This document shows positions 1-10,171 of a DNA stretch of 64,000 bases, one piece after another. Source of the DNA: Ahaetulla prasina (taxonomy: Eukaryota > Chordata > Lepidosauria > Squamata > Colubridae); contig NC_080548.1 of assembly GCF_028640845.1 (NCBI RefSeq), positions 18,783,321 to 18,847,320 on the forward strand, written 5' to 3'. The first letter of the stretch is position 1. Every line of letters starts with the position of its first letter. Below the pieces are notes generated by a model. The model was not told the DNA's origin, made no database searches, and saw nothing but the letters and a program-made list of their open reading frames with translations. A program made the translations under genes and the position numbers.

Positions 1-234
1 TTGCCTCTTTTCATTCAGGGTCTTCCTTATGCATTTACGGCGACCCTTTGTAAGTGTGCAATTTTGGGGCTTCTTCTGGCTGAACAATATTGTCTTATTG
101 ATCTGAGTGCCTGGTGATCATCCCTATTTATTGTTTGTTATGACAATATCAAGCAAGGGTCATGGAAGCTGCGACCTGCCTTCCAAGTGAGGAGAAATCT
201 TTCTTATCAATTTAAAAAAAATAATAATAACGAA
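1..234. other. unassigned sequence at left edge
   Basis: Ordinary AT-rich unique-looking sequence. I see no coding frame, repeat terminus or RNA fold that I can name. It may belong to an element that starts outside the window. Confidence 0.4.
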
Positions 235-910
235 ATCTTAAAGCCTCTTTTTAAGATGTCTGTGGAGATTCTCAGTCATCCAGGTCATGGTTGTCCCCAA
301 AGGTGCTTTTTTCAAGAGACAACTAGACTTTCTGGTTTTTCTCTGAATAGAATAGAATAGAATTTTATTGGCCAAGTGTGATTGGACACACAAGGAATTT
401 GTCTTGGTGCATATGCTCTCAGTGTACATAAAAGAAAAGATACGTTCATCAAGGTACAACATTTACAACACAATTGATGGTCAATATATCAATATAAATC
501 ATAAGGATTGCCAGCGACAAGTTATAATCATACAGTCATAAGTGGAAAGAGATTGGTGATGGGAACTATGAAACGATTAATAGTAGTGCAGATTCAGTAA
601 ATAGTCTGACAGTGTTGATGGAATTATTTGTTTAGCAGAGTGATGGCCTTCGGGAAAAAACTGTTCTTGTGTCTAGTTGTTCTGGTGTGCAGTGCTCTAT
701 AGCGTCATTTTGAGGGTAGGAGTTGAAACAGTTTATGTCCAGGATGCAAGTGATCTGCAAATATTTTCACGGCCCTCTTCTTCAGCTCTTCCCCACCATC
801 CAGTCAAAGCTGGAGAAGCTTCTCGGATGAGAAGCAAAACGTCTTCAAGGAGAAACCAGAAAGTCCAGATGCCTCTTGAAAAAGCACATTTGGGACTCTT
901 TTAAAGATGC
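235..910 (-). mobile_element. LINE 3' end (snake CR1/L3-like) with AATAG tail, inverted flanks
   Basis: The central part (about 347-775) reads on the minus strand as a LINE 3' end whose last bases are the rc of 'aatagaatagaattttattggcc', that is ...GGCCAATAAAATTCTATTC. A second, sense copy of the same tail lies at 19600-19757. The pentamer tail matches the microsatellite-bearing CR1/L3 tails described from colubroid snakes; the exact clade is inferred. The flanks at 235-345 and 785-905 are copies of one sequence in opposite orientation (shared 'accagaaagt' and 'gaaaaagcac' words). Frames here are broken. Confidence 0.6.
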
Positions 911-1095
911 TCTTCCAATGGACAGCACCCGTATTCCACACCATTACTGAAGGTGAGGATGAAACGTCCACTAATACACTTTCCAAATGTTCTCAGATTC
1001 ATCATTAAGACTGAGCCAGTCCTTGAGAGGGAATAGATGATGCATGTTTCTGTTCGTTGAGTGTTTACATGGAATTTTATTTTAGAAAACCATAA

Positions 1096-1347
1096 TAACA
1101 ACAGCAATAGCAATAGCAATAGCATTTAGATTACACTCCACCCTCTGTAGTGCTTTACAGAGTTCTCTGAGTAGTTTACAATGTCATCATTATTTGCATA
1201 TTGCTGCCAACAATCTGAGTTCCTCATTTTACCGATCTTGGAAGGATGGAAGGCTGAGTCAACCTTGAGCCACTTAGGATCGAACTCCAGACTGTGGGTC
1301 TGGAGTTTGCTTCAATACTCTACTTAACCGCTGCTTAACTCACCAGG
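1096..1347 (-). mobile_element. tRNA-derived SINE with L2-like tail (SINE2 group)
   Basis: On the minus strand a diverged tRNA-like head is followed by the diagnostic body 'caaggttgactcagccttccatcc' (seen as its complement near 1247-1270) and a tail ending in repeated GCTATT (complement at 1097-1120). The same body recurs at eight other places in this window. This copy is old and its head is poorly preserved. Confidence 0.7.
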
Positions 1348-1384
1348 GTGAGTGGAGATGTCAACTTAACCATCTTAGGCTGTA

Positions 1385-1755
1385 CAGGTAATCCTCGACT
1401 TGTGACCACAATTGAGCCCAACATTTCTGTGGCTAAGCGAGATAGTTGTTAAACGAATCCTGCCCCATTATACAACTTTTCTTGCCACAGTTGTTAAGCG
1501 AATCACTACAGCTGTTAAGCTAGTTGCATGATTATTAAGGGAATCTGGCTTCTGCATTGATTTTGCTTGTCAGAAGGTCGCAAAAGGGGATTGTATGACC
1601 CCCAGGACACTGCAACCATCATAAATGTGAATCAGTTGCAAAAGAATCTGAATTCTGATCATGGGACTATGGGGATGCTGCAACAGTCGTGAAAAATGAC
1701 CATAAGTCCCTTTTCCAGTACCATTTTAACTTTGAACCGTCACTAAAGGAAAGGT
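1385..1755 (+). mobile_element. Tigger/mariner-like MITE, 3' truncated
   Basis: Starts at a TA dinucleotide (1383-1384) with CAGGTAATCCTCGACTTGTG, the terminus seen in at least eight other copies here. The body carries the family words 'gagcccaacattt', 'cttgccacagttgttaagcg' and 'cttgtcagaaggtcgcaaaag'. The right end stops before the expected complement of the left terminus. There is no transposase frame, so it is non-autonomous. Confidence 0.7.
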
Positions 1756-1941
1756 ACGTTGAGAATGACGTGTAGTTAGATTGGAGCTAAGGCATCTCTT
1801 GAAGTTGAATTGGTCTTTTGCTTATTGGTTTTACTGCTAATAGAGGTAAATCTAGTTTCGAGAAGGGAGGATGGAAGGATATGATAGCTTTCTTCGAAAG
1901 GACATTTATACTGAAGAAGACCAAGATCTGTTCAGTGTTAG

Positions 1942-2305
1942 ATAAAGGTAAAGGTTCTCCTCGCACATATGTGCTTGTCGTTCCTGACTCTAGGGGGTGG
2001 TGGCCATCTCCGTTTCAAAGCCGAAGAGCCAGCGCTGTCCGAAGGTGTCTCCGTGGTCATGTGGCCAGCATGATTAAACGCCAAAGGCGCATGGAACACT
2101 GTTACCTTCCCACCAAAGGCGGTCCCTATTTTTCTACTTGCCTTTTTTACGTGCTTTCGAACTGCTAGGTTGGCAGAAGCTGGGACAAGCAACAGGAGCT
2201 CACCCCATTACGCGGCACGCGGGATTCGAACCGCTGAACTGCCGACCTTTCGATCGACAAGCTCAGCATCTTAGCCACTGAGCCACCCCGTCCCTAGCCA
2301 CCACA
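1942..2305 (-). mobile_element. Sauria SINE, full length
   Basis: Reads on the minus strand as a tRNA-like head with A box (TGGCTAAGATGCTGAGC) and a B box of the form GGTTCGAATCC, then the conserved body ('gggaccgcctttggtggg', 'accacggagac', 'tttgaaacggagatgg') and a CCTTTACC tail that corresponds to a Bov-B 3' end. Exact 11-bp TSDs TTCAGTGTTAG lie at 1931-1941 and 2306-2316, so both boundaries are firm. Confidence 0.93.
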
Positions 2306-2316
2306 TTCAGTGTTAG

Positions 2317-3411
2317 GCAGAGATTAATGGTCTTACGTGAAAAGTAGATTCCTTCTTTTGTGTGTTAGGAAACGCTTCCGGGTAAAACCTGTAGTTCAAC
2401 AATGAACTTGAGCATAGGGTTAAGCAAAACATTCAGAGGTGTCCTTTTCCAAAGAACATTGGTGGGAGCAAGGTGTCTCTTTTCAAAGCGAGGGGATGAC
2501 TTTGTCCTTGGTTTATGGTGGATTTGAGACTTTTTAAAAAGGTTGTTTCGCACATGTGTGAGTGCGTGTGCAAGTGTGACTTCTGGCAAGGTGGCGTGGC
2601 TGTGCTTATCATGCGCAGGTTGAGATGACCTGGGCAGTCCTTCAAAATAGTGCGCTGAGCCCCTTCTAGAAGTTGCAACTAACTCACTACTTTTTAGTGA
2701 TGTTAATGCACGTTGTGAGATGTTCTGAGTGCTTTGCATGGCCCTGTCAGGAAAAGGGGACTGACTTCGTGGGATAGGAGGCTAAGTGGAGATCCGTAAG
2801 GCACAATTTAATTTCGATTCCTCAAAGGATCCGCTCTCCAAATGTACGATTTTACATACTACTGCATCGCCTCCAGTAACAGCAGACGAAAGAATGCTTA
2901 ATCTTTTCTTCCCTCATTATGATTTTTGACCTTAGACATTGGCTGGATCTCCTCTGTTGGGGATCTACACGGTTTGGCTCTTAACTTTCTTAATTGCTTT
3001 AATTGCCTCCATTGCCGGAGTTATTCAGCAGAAGAGGTGGGACGTGGGTTTGGTTGTGGCATAATTCTAAGTCATAATTAGTTGCTTGATTTTTGGCATG
3101 GCAGATGCTGGGCCAACCCTTCCATTATGTTGTCAGTTTCCATGTAAACCAGGACTTTTATTGCTTGGCCAACACACCATTTATTTTCCAAAATTCCTGG
3201 TTACGCATGATGTGGAAATGCAGCCAAAGAGAGCTTCCCAGCAGCAGAGTTGATTTTATACATCACTGAACAAAGTGACAGGAAAGCGTGCGTCCTTTTG
3301 GATTTCATTAGAAAATGGTGCGTAGAGAAATGCAAACACAGCCCTGTTTGTATCTCTTTAAAGCAGCCGCCTCCTTTCTAGAGATTGTGGATCTGAGGAA
3401 AAGAAAAGAGT
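2317..3411. other. unassigned, about 1.1 kb
   Basis: No repeat family or gene that I recognise. A short stretch at 2936-3036 has splice-site-like edges and is discussed among rejected items. GT/CA-rich patches near 2545-2580 are not long enough to call a microsatellite. Confidence 0.4.
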
Positions 3412-4345
3412 CAGTTTAGTCTAGTGGTTAAAGTATGGTTGGAAGAAATGTCCATCTTGGGTTCCGTTCCAAGTGGGGAAAAAGACACTGGAAACATGGA
3501 GGCCGATTGGAAAGATGGTTTTTAATGGTGAACAGGATCACATGCCTTGATGATGTTGGGTGAAGGAGAGAAAAAGGGATGGGATGCTGAGTTTTATACC
3601 CTCTCTAGGCTTTTGAATTTGAGCTTGTATTCTGATTGGTTGTCAAACTCCCATGGGGGCATGCAGGGCCAACTCTGTAGTATGTCCTGAGTCCCAAGCT
3701 TGGTTGAGCCTTGCTGGGTGATGCAAACTCCCCAGGTGCCATGTGGTGAATTCTGTTGCTAGATGGGTAGAGGGCTTTGTTGGATCTTGGGTGAGGGCAT
3801 TTGCCTATGCCGAGACCTAGCTATCTCTTTATCTCTTTAAGTGTGAACATCTGCTGTGGGCTATTGAGGAGGGTGGGGGCTATTAAGAGTGAGTCTGTTT
3901 TCTGCCTAAAAACATGTTTCTCCATTTCTCATCTAGGGAAAGATAATATTCTGCCTTTTTAATATTTCCTAGAATATTTTCTTTTCCTAGGACGGGGTGG
4001 GTGCTAACTTCCTACAGCACAAGGCTAGAAACCAAGAGACCGAGTGCAAGTACTACCTTAGGTATGAAATCAATTGGGTGACTTTGGGCCAATCACCAGG
4101 AAACTGTGAATCCTAGTTCTGCTTTAGGCATAAAAGCCAGTTGGGTGACTTTGGAAATGTCACCAGGAGATTGTGAGTTCTAGTTCTGCCTTAGGCATGA
4201 AAGCTAAGCTTGGGCCAATCATTCTCTCTCCCAGCCATTCACAGGGTTGTTGTTGTTGTTGTTGTTGTGGGGGAAATATAGGAGGAGGAAGCAATATTAG
4301 ACATTTTTGCCACCTTGAGTTGCTTATAAAAATAAAGATGGGATA
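3412..4345 (+). mobile_element. tRNA-derived SINE (SINE4 group) split by an LTR
   Basis: The head 'tagtctagtggttaaagt' ends near 3435. The matching continuation 'aaggctagaaaccaagagacc' resumes near 4016 after about 580 bp of inserted DNA. The body has roughly 62-bp repeats, each with 'gggtgactttgg' and 'caccagga', then 'cattcacagggttgttgttg', and a tail of 'ccttgagttgcttataaaaataaag'. A (GTT) run sits at 4249-4269. Related copies lie at 36262-36506 and 63774-64000. Confidence 0.7.
3436..4015 (-). mobile_element. probable solo LTR inserted in a SINE
   Basis: A block of about 580 bp interrupts an otherwise recognisable SINE. It ends in ...CTTCCTAC(A) and shares long words with 29965-30935 ('gctgattggaaag'-like start, 'tctttatctctttaagtg', 'gggaaagataatattctgcc', 'tttttaatatttcc'). 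The flanks agtat/agcac would be a 5-bp TSD with two transitions. The orientation is inferred and no coding region is present. LTR identity rests on the two-copy comparison and the size. Confidence 0.55.
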
Positions 4346-4369
4346 TTAAATAAATAAAATAAATAAAAG

Positions 4370-4626
4370 CAGGGGTGAAATCTACTTACCTTCCTTACTG
4401 GTTTGGAAGTGCAGGTGCCGCGCATGCGTGCACACATCACATGCGCACACAGACTTTCTGCGCATGTGCAAAAAACACATTACTTCCTGGTTAAAACTAG
4501 GAAGTAATGACACCCGAGTGGGAGGGCGGAGGTTTGCTCCGCCATCGCGACTAGATCGCCGAACCACCGGTCACGATCGCTACCGCATAGCACGATCCGG
4601 TCTGAAGCGGGAGCATTTCACCCCTA
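4370..4626 (+). mobile_element. hAT-type MITE (family C)
   Basis: Termini CAGGGGTGAAAT and ATTTCACCCCT(A) are inverted repeats. The core has hyphenated palindromes around 'cttcctggttaaaactaggaag' and 'gcgcatgcg'. The flanks aataaaag/aataaatt agree at 6 of 8 positions. It lies between the AT-rich tails of the preceding SINE and the following L2. Sister copies lie at 8153-8431 and 32281-32530. Confidence 0.8.
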
Positions 4627-5200
4627 AATAAATTTATTTATTTATTTATTTATTAATCAAATTTCTAGACCGCCCTTCTCCCGAAGGACTCAGGGCGGTG
4701 TACAGCCATATTAAAATACATAGATAGACAATGAATTTAAAATAAATTTTAAAATGAAATATTTAGCCGGCCAATTGAACTAAAAATAATAAAACCAATT
4801 AAAATCAGTATAAAATTTAAAATTTAAAATTTAAAAGCTAAAAAATCTAATCCAGTCCTGCGCACCTGAATAAGTGTGTTTTAAGTTCACGGCGGAAGGT
4901 TCTAAGGTCCGAGAGTTGGCGAAGTCCTGGGGGGAGCTCGTTCCAGAGGGCGGGAGCCCCCGCAGAGAAGGCCCTTCCCCTGGGTGTCGCCAGACGACAC
5001 TGCCTAGCTGACGGCACCCTGAGGAGTCCCTCTCTGTGAGAGCGCACGGGTCGGTGAGAGGTATTCGGTAGCAGAAGGCGGTCCCGTAAATAGCCCGGCC
5101 CTATGCCATGGAGCGCTTTAAAGGTGATCACCAACACTTTGAAGCGCACCCGGAAGGCCACAGGTAGCCAGTGCAGTCTGCACTGGCATGTTTCCTGCAA
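4627..5200 (-). mobile_element. L2 LINE 3' end, 5'-truncated
   Basis: On the minus strand about 115 codons of the L2 ORF2 C-terminus (stop near 4847) include the motifs RLHWLPVAFRVRFKVL, FKALHGIGPGYLRDRL and GAPALWNELPPGLR. They are followed by a 3' UTR ending in the hairpin 'ccgccctgagtccttcggga' and an (ATTT)n tail. It is truncated just upstream of the HWLPV motif. It aligns by eye with the longer L2 copy at 59640-60642. Not functional. Confidence 0.88.
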
Positions 5201-5853
5201 TCTAAAATCTAAGGACAAGATATACCCCCTATATGTAGAATCAATCACCTGGCCTGTGCTCTTCTCTTACCCAGAATAAACCAAAATAAACATTTTGCCT
5301 TTGAAATCCAAAGCAATGCCTTGTTTTGCTTTAGCATCTGAATTTGATTTCTCTTTTTTCCTCCTGCTTTCCCTATCCCTTGTTTCAAAAAGGTAGAAAT
5401 TGTGTTTCCTCATCTGGGAATGACTCCAAATACCTTGACAAAAAAGAAGCCTGGGATGGCAAGAAATTATACGCATTTCTTAAAATGATGGCTTTAAGGA
5501 AACGCAGATGATGGAGCACACACGCCATCTGAGAAAATAAATAGTACATGTTGAGCTTTTCTTTGCCTTAAAAGAAAAAGGTAAAATGATGTGGAAACAT
5601 GGTGCCATAGACTTAGGGCTGAATAGTTAGGGAGCTGATTTAAATATATTGATTCATCCGGCCTTTCAGCGAGGAATAATGCGTGCTAGAAAGAAGGCAC
5701 CTGCTGCAAGGAAGCGAGGTTTTCTTCTCAACTGGGATCGGCTCTGCACAAAGTCAGATCCGTCTATCTGGGAACTATATACCAAAGTGCTTAGATTTTC
5801 AATCTTCATTAGGGCTTCCAGAATGCTAGGTGTGTGTCTCCCTTTCTTTAAAG
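5201..5853. other. unassigned, about 650 bp
   Basis: No recognisable element or gene. Short open frames here have no feature that sets them apart from chance. Confidence 0.4.
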
Positions 5854-5965
5854 TAGTGTTTTTCAACCTTGGCTGACGTGAGATGGATGGACTTCAACTC
5901 CCAGGATTCCCCAGCCAGCATAGCTCTGGAATTCTGGGAGTTGAAATCCACAAGTCATGAAAAGG
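5854..5965. mobile_element. degenerate palindromic hAT-like MITE (family K)
   Basis: Begins TAGTGTTTTTCAACCTTGG and contains 'ggacttcaactccca' facing 'ctgggagttgaaatcca', the two arms of a palindrome. Related relics lie at 18080-18172 and 35110-35247. The boundaries are approximate. Confidence 0.6.
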
Positions 5966-6237
5966 GGCATCGTTCCCCACTTCTGCTCTACTAGACAAAG
6001 GCTTGGCTCCGTCTCAGTGCTTTTCTTACAGTGGATTGTAATTTCCAGTGATGCAGCGAAAAGGACAATTTTCTTGCAAGACTATCAAATTATCTTAAAG
6101 CAGGGTGGATGGGTTTATGCTGTCCTAGATAATTCGTAGGCACGCCTTTGCAAGCTGATTCAGAACAGCTTTGGCTAAAATCAGTTACTTCCCAATAAAA
6201 AGGAAAAACACTTCCCCAAACCCAGTACCTGATCTTT

Positions 6238-6781
6238 AATCTCTCTCTCTCTCTCTCCCACTCCCTCCCTCCCTGTCTGTCCTTCCCTCCCTCTCTGTCT
6301 CTCTCTCTCTCTTTCCCTCCCTCCTTCCCCATCTGTCTGTCCCCCCTCCCTCTCTGTCATCCTTCCCTCCCTCCTTGTCTTTCTCTCTCTCCCTCCCCAT
6401 CTGTCCTTCCCTCCCTCCCTCCCTCTCTGTCTTTGTCTCTCTCTCTCTCCCCGTCCCTCCATCTCTCCCCGTTTGTCCTTCCCCCCCTCTCCCTCTCCCT
6501 TTCTCTGTGTCTTTGTTTTTCTCTGTCTCTGTCTCTCTCCCCACTCCCTCCCTCCCTCCCCATTTGTACTTCCCTCCCTCTCCCTCTCTCTGTGTCTTTG
6601 TCTTTCTCTCTCTCTCTCTGTCTCTCTCTCCCCCCTCCCTCCCTCCCCGTTTGTCCTTCCTTCCCTCTCCCTCTCCCTCTCTCTCTTTGTCTTTATCTCT
6701 CTCTCTCTCTCTCTCTCTCATCCCCTCTCCCTCCCTCCCTCCCCGTTTGTCCTTCCCTCCCTCTCCCTCTTTCTGTGTCTT

Positions 6782-6850
<69 letters not shown>

Positions 6851-6852
6851 AG
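6238..6852 (+). repeat. polypyrimidine tract, (CT)n/(CCCT)n, about 615 bp
   Basis: Uninterrupted C/T-rich DNA with only scattered G. It is a mix of CT, CCCT and CTGT units with recurring 'tctgtgtctttgtctttctc' blocks, and ends in a nearly pure (CT)n run of about 50 bp at 6788-6838. The long Ser/Leu/Pro frames on the plus strand and Arg/Glu frames on the minus strand are artefacts of this composition. Confidence 0.97.
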
Positions 6853-7233
6853 CAAAGTCTCCACCAATGGTCACCATGCCAAAACGAGGTTGCGGTTGCG
6901 TGCTGCCAAACAATGGTGGCAGGATTTCATGCTGAACTTTTGGGCAGGTTATTTTAAAAAAAAAGGAATGGAAGGGAATGGAAAAGTTGATGGCAAACCT
7001 CGGCTGTGTTTTCATGATATATGTAATTTTAGGGAAAGTTTATACAATAGTAAGTACTGATGCAAACTAATGTAGAACAGAAGAGAAAACAAACAGAAAT
7101 GAAAGAAAAAAGTGCCAAAAGAGAGCAAGTAGAAGAGGAAAAAAAGAAAGAAAAAGAAAAAAAGAAATGGTGCCTAATTTTGTCACCGCAGTTACAGGTA
7201 GAATTATATTTCAAGCACTCTCTCTAAAGTTAC
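6853..7233. other. unassigned, about 380 bp
   Basis: A short spacer between two simple-repeat arrays. A purine-rich patch (AAAGAAA-type) lies at 7083-7166. Nothing else is recognised. Confidence 0.4.
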
Positions 7234-7320
7234 ATCCTGCCTGCCTGCCTCTATCCATCCATCCATCCATCCATCCATCCATCCATCCATCCATCCATCC
7301 ATCCATCCATCCATCCATCC

Positions 7321-7363
<43 letters not shown>

Positions 7364-7391
7364 CATCTAATCTATTTACTGTATTTCTCTC

Positions 7392-7424
<33 letters not shown>

Positions 7425-7524
7425 CCTCTACCTACCTACCTTATCTACCAACCTACTTACCCACCTTGTCTGTCTGTCTATCTATTTAATCTATCTATCT
7501 ACCTACCTATCCCATCTTACCAGC
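7234..7524 (+). repeat. compound microsatellite (ATCC)n-(ATCT)n-(CT)n-(ACCT)n
   Basis: About 18 ATCC units at 7251-7322 pass without a break into about 12 ATCT units to about 7362. These are followed by (CT)n at 7386-7426 and degenerate ACCT/ATCT units to 7520. Adjacent blocks differ by single-base unit changes, the expected pattern for expansion from point-mutated repeat seeds. Confidence 0.97.
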
Positions 7525-8017
7525 AAATCTCAAGTTCATTTTTTTTAATGTAAAAGGTCCATAGGGATTTCAAGTCACCAATAAATGGTGATCAAATGGT
7601 GATCTCTGATCAAACAACTCAATGTAGCCTTTTCAGCAAACTTCAGATATGGTGTGCAATCAGAAGGTTTTTTTTTTTTTGATGAATGATATTTAAAAAA
7701 ACACAATTGATGAAAAGGGATAAAGTGTAACCTCTCTTTTCTTAATTACCTAATTGTGACATAGCCCCACCCAGTGTCAACTTGACTGCCAAAAAACATA
7801 ATCATAATTAATCACACTCAAGCTTAATAATAAAGCAATGTGGCTCCAAGCTACTGAGATGTTATCTATCATTCTTTAAGACAGGCCACGATCAAACATC
7901 TCCTCTTAAGGTTCTTCCTTTTCCCCAAATGTACCTGACAGTTGATTTGAGTTAATGCATCCTTGCAGTGGGAATTTTCATTCTTCTTTGACATCTAGAA
8001 CTTTCAAATAGTAATGT
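7525..8017. other. unassigned, about 490 bp
   Basis: AT-rich unique-looking DNA with a T run at 7669-7680. No gene or repeat boundary recognised. Confidence 0.4.
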
Positions 8018-8152
8018 CAAACAAATGTCAATCAAGGACTAGAGGTGGCATGATAGCAATCTTCCAATATCTCAGGGGCTGCCACAAAGAAGAGGGAGTC
8101 AAGCTATTCTCCAAAGCACCTGAAAGCAGGATAGGAAGCAATGGGTGGAAAC

Positions 8153-8431
8153 CAGGGGTGAAATGCTCCTGGTTTGGACCGGATCGCGTGATCTGGTAGT
8201 GATCGTGGCTGGTGGTTCGGCAATCCGGTAGCGATGGCAGAGCGAAGCTCCTCCCACCTGCCTGGGTGCCATTACTTCCTGGTTTTAACCAGGAAGTAAT
8301 GAGTTTGTTAACCTTCTGTGCATGCACAGAAGGTTTTGCGCCTGCGCAGAAGGTCTGTGCGCGCATGTGATGCACTTGCGTGGTGCATGCACTTCCGAAC
8401 CAGTAAGGAAGATAAGGAGATTTCACCCCTG
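8153..8431 (+). mobile_element. hAT-type MITE (family C), exact TSD
   Basis: CAGGGGTGAAAT...ATTTCACCCCTG termini are flanked by exact 8-bp duplications GTGGAAAC at 8145-8152 and 8432-8439. The core contains the near-palindrome 'ttcctggttttaaccaggaa' and several GCGC/TGCGCA words. There is no coding capacity. It is younger than the CR1 that it interrupts. Confidence 0.95.
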
Positions 8432-8584
8432 GTGGAAACTAATCAAGAAGAGAAGCAACCTAGAATTGTGAGAAATTTCATGATAGTTGGAACAATTAAT
8501 CAGTGGAACGACTTGCCTCCAGAAGTAGTGGATTCTCCATCACTGCAGGTTTTAAAGAAGAGATTTGACAACTATTTATGCGAA

Positions 8585-8833
8585 ATAGCAATAGCGATAG
8601 TACTTAGACTTACATACTGCTTCACAGTGCTTTACAGCCCTCTCTAAGCGGTTTACAGAGTCAGCCTATTGTCCCCAATTATCTGAGTCCACGTTTTACC
8701 CACCGTGGAATGATGGAAGGCTGAGTCAACGTGGAGCCGGTCAGGATCGAAAGAATCGAACTCCTGGCAATGTGAGCAGAATTAGCCTGCAATACTGCAT
8801 TCTAACTGCATTCTAACTGTGCCACCACAGTAT
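8585..8833 (-). mobile_element. tRNA/L2 SINE (SINE2 group) inside CR1
   Basis: Minus-strand SINE2: the tail AGCAATAGC lies at its left edge, the body complement 'tggaaggctgagtcaacgtggagcc' near 8713-8738, and the tRNA-like head at the right edge ('aactgtgccaccac'). It has a local duplication 'actgcattctaactgcattctaactg'. It sits between the second and third pieces of the CR1. Confidence 0.85.
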
Positions 8834-9099
8834 AGGGGGTTTCTGCTTGAGCAGAGGGTTGGACCAGAAGACCTCCAAAGTTCCTTCCAACTCAAGTCAT
8901 TCCATTATTCTGTAAGGCTGAGCTTGAAGTTGCAATGAATTTTGGGATAAAATTGTGCACATTCAGTGTAGGAAAGTTGCCCTGTTTCAAACTTCCATGC
9001 CGTTGTTTGCTTGGGAAAGTGAGAACTAAATTGGAGAAGCTTGATTTCGCTCAAAAAGAGAGACGGCTGGCAAGCGCTAGGTTATTTCTTCTTGAGTAC

Positions 9100-9678
9100 T
9101 GTTGTTGCCGCCAGCAGCCAGTGGAGCTGGTGGCAGATTCAGACAGGGATGAGGTTGGAGAGGAACATGGGCTGCTCCTGGAGTCTGGGGAAGGCTCTGA
9201 TGAGTGCTGTGTGTCGGAGGTAGAGATGGGGCCAGGGCCATCCAACAGTTATCAGCTGCCTTTGGAGTCGGATATCAGTGAGGCAGAAGAACAGCTGGAG
9301 CCTGTTCCCGATGTGCGCATGCACAGAGCTGCCAGGAGAAAGAAACAGTTAAGGAACAAGGGCCAACTCAGGAGTAAAGGCACAGGTGGACGGTGAATGG
9401 CCCCTCCCATAGGGAATAAAGACGAGCGAAGGGGAGGGGAGTTCGCAGGATACAATTAGTTCAATTCATGAGGGTGAAGATCTGTTCCTGACTTCTTGCC
9501 AAGTAATTGCTGCTATAGCCTGGTGTTTGGAAGATATCAGCTGGTAACTCTCCAAGCCTGATAAAAGTCTGTAGTTGTGAAATCTCCTGAAAGACAGTTT
9601 GCTGGGACTTTGCTGGAGAGGAAATTCCCATTAACCTAAATAAAAGAGGTTTTATCCGGAAGAGGAGTCTGCGTCACA
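9100..9678 (+). mobile_element. solo LTR, acidic-ORF type
   Basis: Starts TGTTGTTGCCGCCAGCAGCC and ends near ...CTGCGTCACA. It is matched by eye to the minus-strand LTRs at 43421-44054 and 51604-52174. Sense features are an open frame from the 5' edge to a stop at 9394-9396 (acidic, then Arg-rich 'HRAARRKKQ'), 'gggaataaag' near 9411, and AATAAA at 9640. I do not find a convincing 5-bp TSD, so the ends are less certain than in its relatives. No internal retroelement genes adjoin it. Confidence 0.72.
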
Positions 9679-9699
9679 ATCTTGGGGGGGGTCTAGGTC

Positions 9700-10021
9700 C
9701 AGGAGTGAAATCCAGAAGTTTCGAACAGGTTCTGAAGAACCGGTAGCAGAAATTTTGAGCCATTCAGAGAACCAGTAGCGGAAATTTTGAGTAGTTCAGA
9801 GAACTGGCAAATACCATCTCTGGCTGGCCCCAGAATGGGGTTGGAATGGTGATTTTGCAATATCCTTCCCCCAGCTGATTGGGAGGAAATGCGGATCTTG
9901 CAGTAACCTTCCCCTGGAGTGGGGTGGGAATGGAGATTTTGCAGTATCCTTCCCTTACCACGCCCACCAAGCCACGCCCACAGAACCGGTAGTAAAAAAA
10001 AAAAATTGGATTTCAACACTG
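9700..10021 (+). mobile_element. hAT-type MITE (family A)
   Basis: CAGGAGTGAAAT at the left and ATTTCAACACTG at the right, with the family core (ACCGGTAG...AATTTTGAG, 'ggctggcccca', 'cacgcccaccaagccacgccc'). The TSDs tctaggtc/cctaggtc differ at one base. The unit containing 'cagtatccttccc' is present in several versions. It shares its right flank with the next MITE. Confidence 0.9.
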
Positions 10022-10029
10022 CCTAGGTC

Positions 10030-10162
10030 AGGGGTCTGCAAACTTGGCTCTTTTAAGACTTGTGAACTTCAACTCCCAGAATTCCTCAGCCAGCTTTGCT
10101 GGCTGAGGAACTCTGGGAGTTGAAGTTCACAAGTCTTAAAAGAGCCAAGTTTGCAGACCCCT
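10030..10162. mobile_element. palindromic hAT-type MITE (family B)
   Basis: A 133-bp near-perfect inverted repeat centred on 'cagccagctttgctggctg'. The arms include 'aagacttgtgaacttcaact' and its complement, and the termini are AGGGGTCTGC/GCAGACCCCT. The flanks cctaggtc (10022-10029) and gctaggtc (10163-10170) form a TSD with one mismatch. It abuts the preceding MITE. As RNA it would form a long hairpin. Confidence 0.93.
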
Positions 10163-10171
10163 GCTAGGTCA

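Larger units (their letters stand above)
8018..8915 (+). mobile_element. CR1 LINE 3' end in three pieces
   Basis: The pieces are 8018-8152 ('atgatagcaatcttccaatatctcaggggctgcc'), 8432-8580 ('cagtggaacgacttgcctccagaagt') and about 8834-8915 ('gttggaccagaagacctcc ... ttccttccaactc'). They line up in order with the uninterrupted copy at 29016-29545. A family C MITE (8153-8431) and a SINE2 copy (8585-8833) separate them. This is the CR1 3' end only; no RT motifs are present. Confidence 0.88.

Noticed and set aside
2936..3036. Possible 101-bp exon with a hydrophobic peptide
   Set aside because: A pyrimidine-rich AG precedes it and AG|GTGGGA follows, but two of three frames are open, there is no neighbouring exon, and I cannot match the peptide to any family. 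Not enough to call.
6236..7060. Long Ser/Leu/Pro and Arg/Glu/Gly open frames on both strands
   Set aside because: They lie wholly within the polypyrimidine tract and exist in all frames, so they reflect composition rather than coding.
10030..10162. microRNA-type hairpin precursor
   Set aside because: The hairpin is the whole length of a palindromic MITE with TSDs and recurs elsewhere in the window. MITE-derived small RNAs are possible but not supported here.
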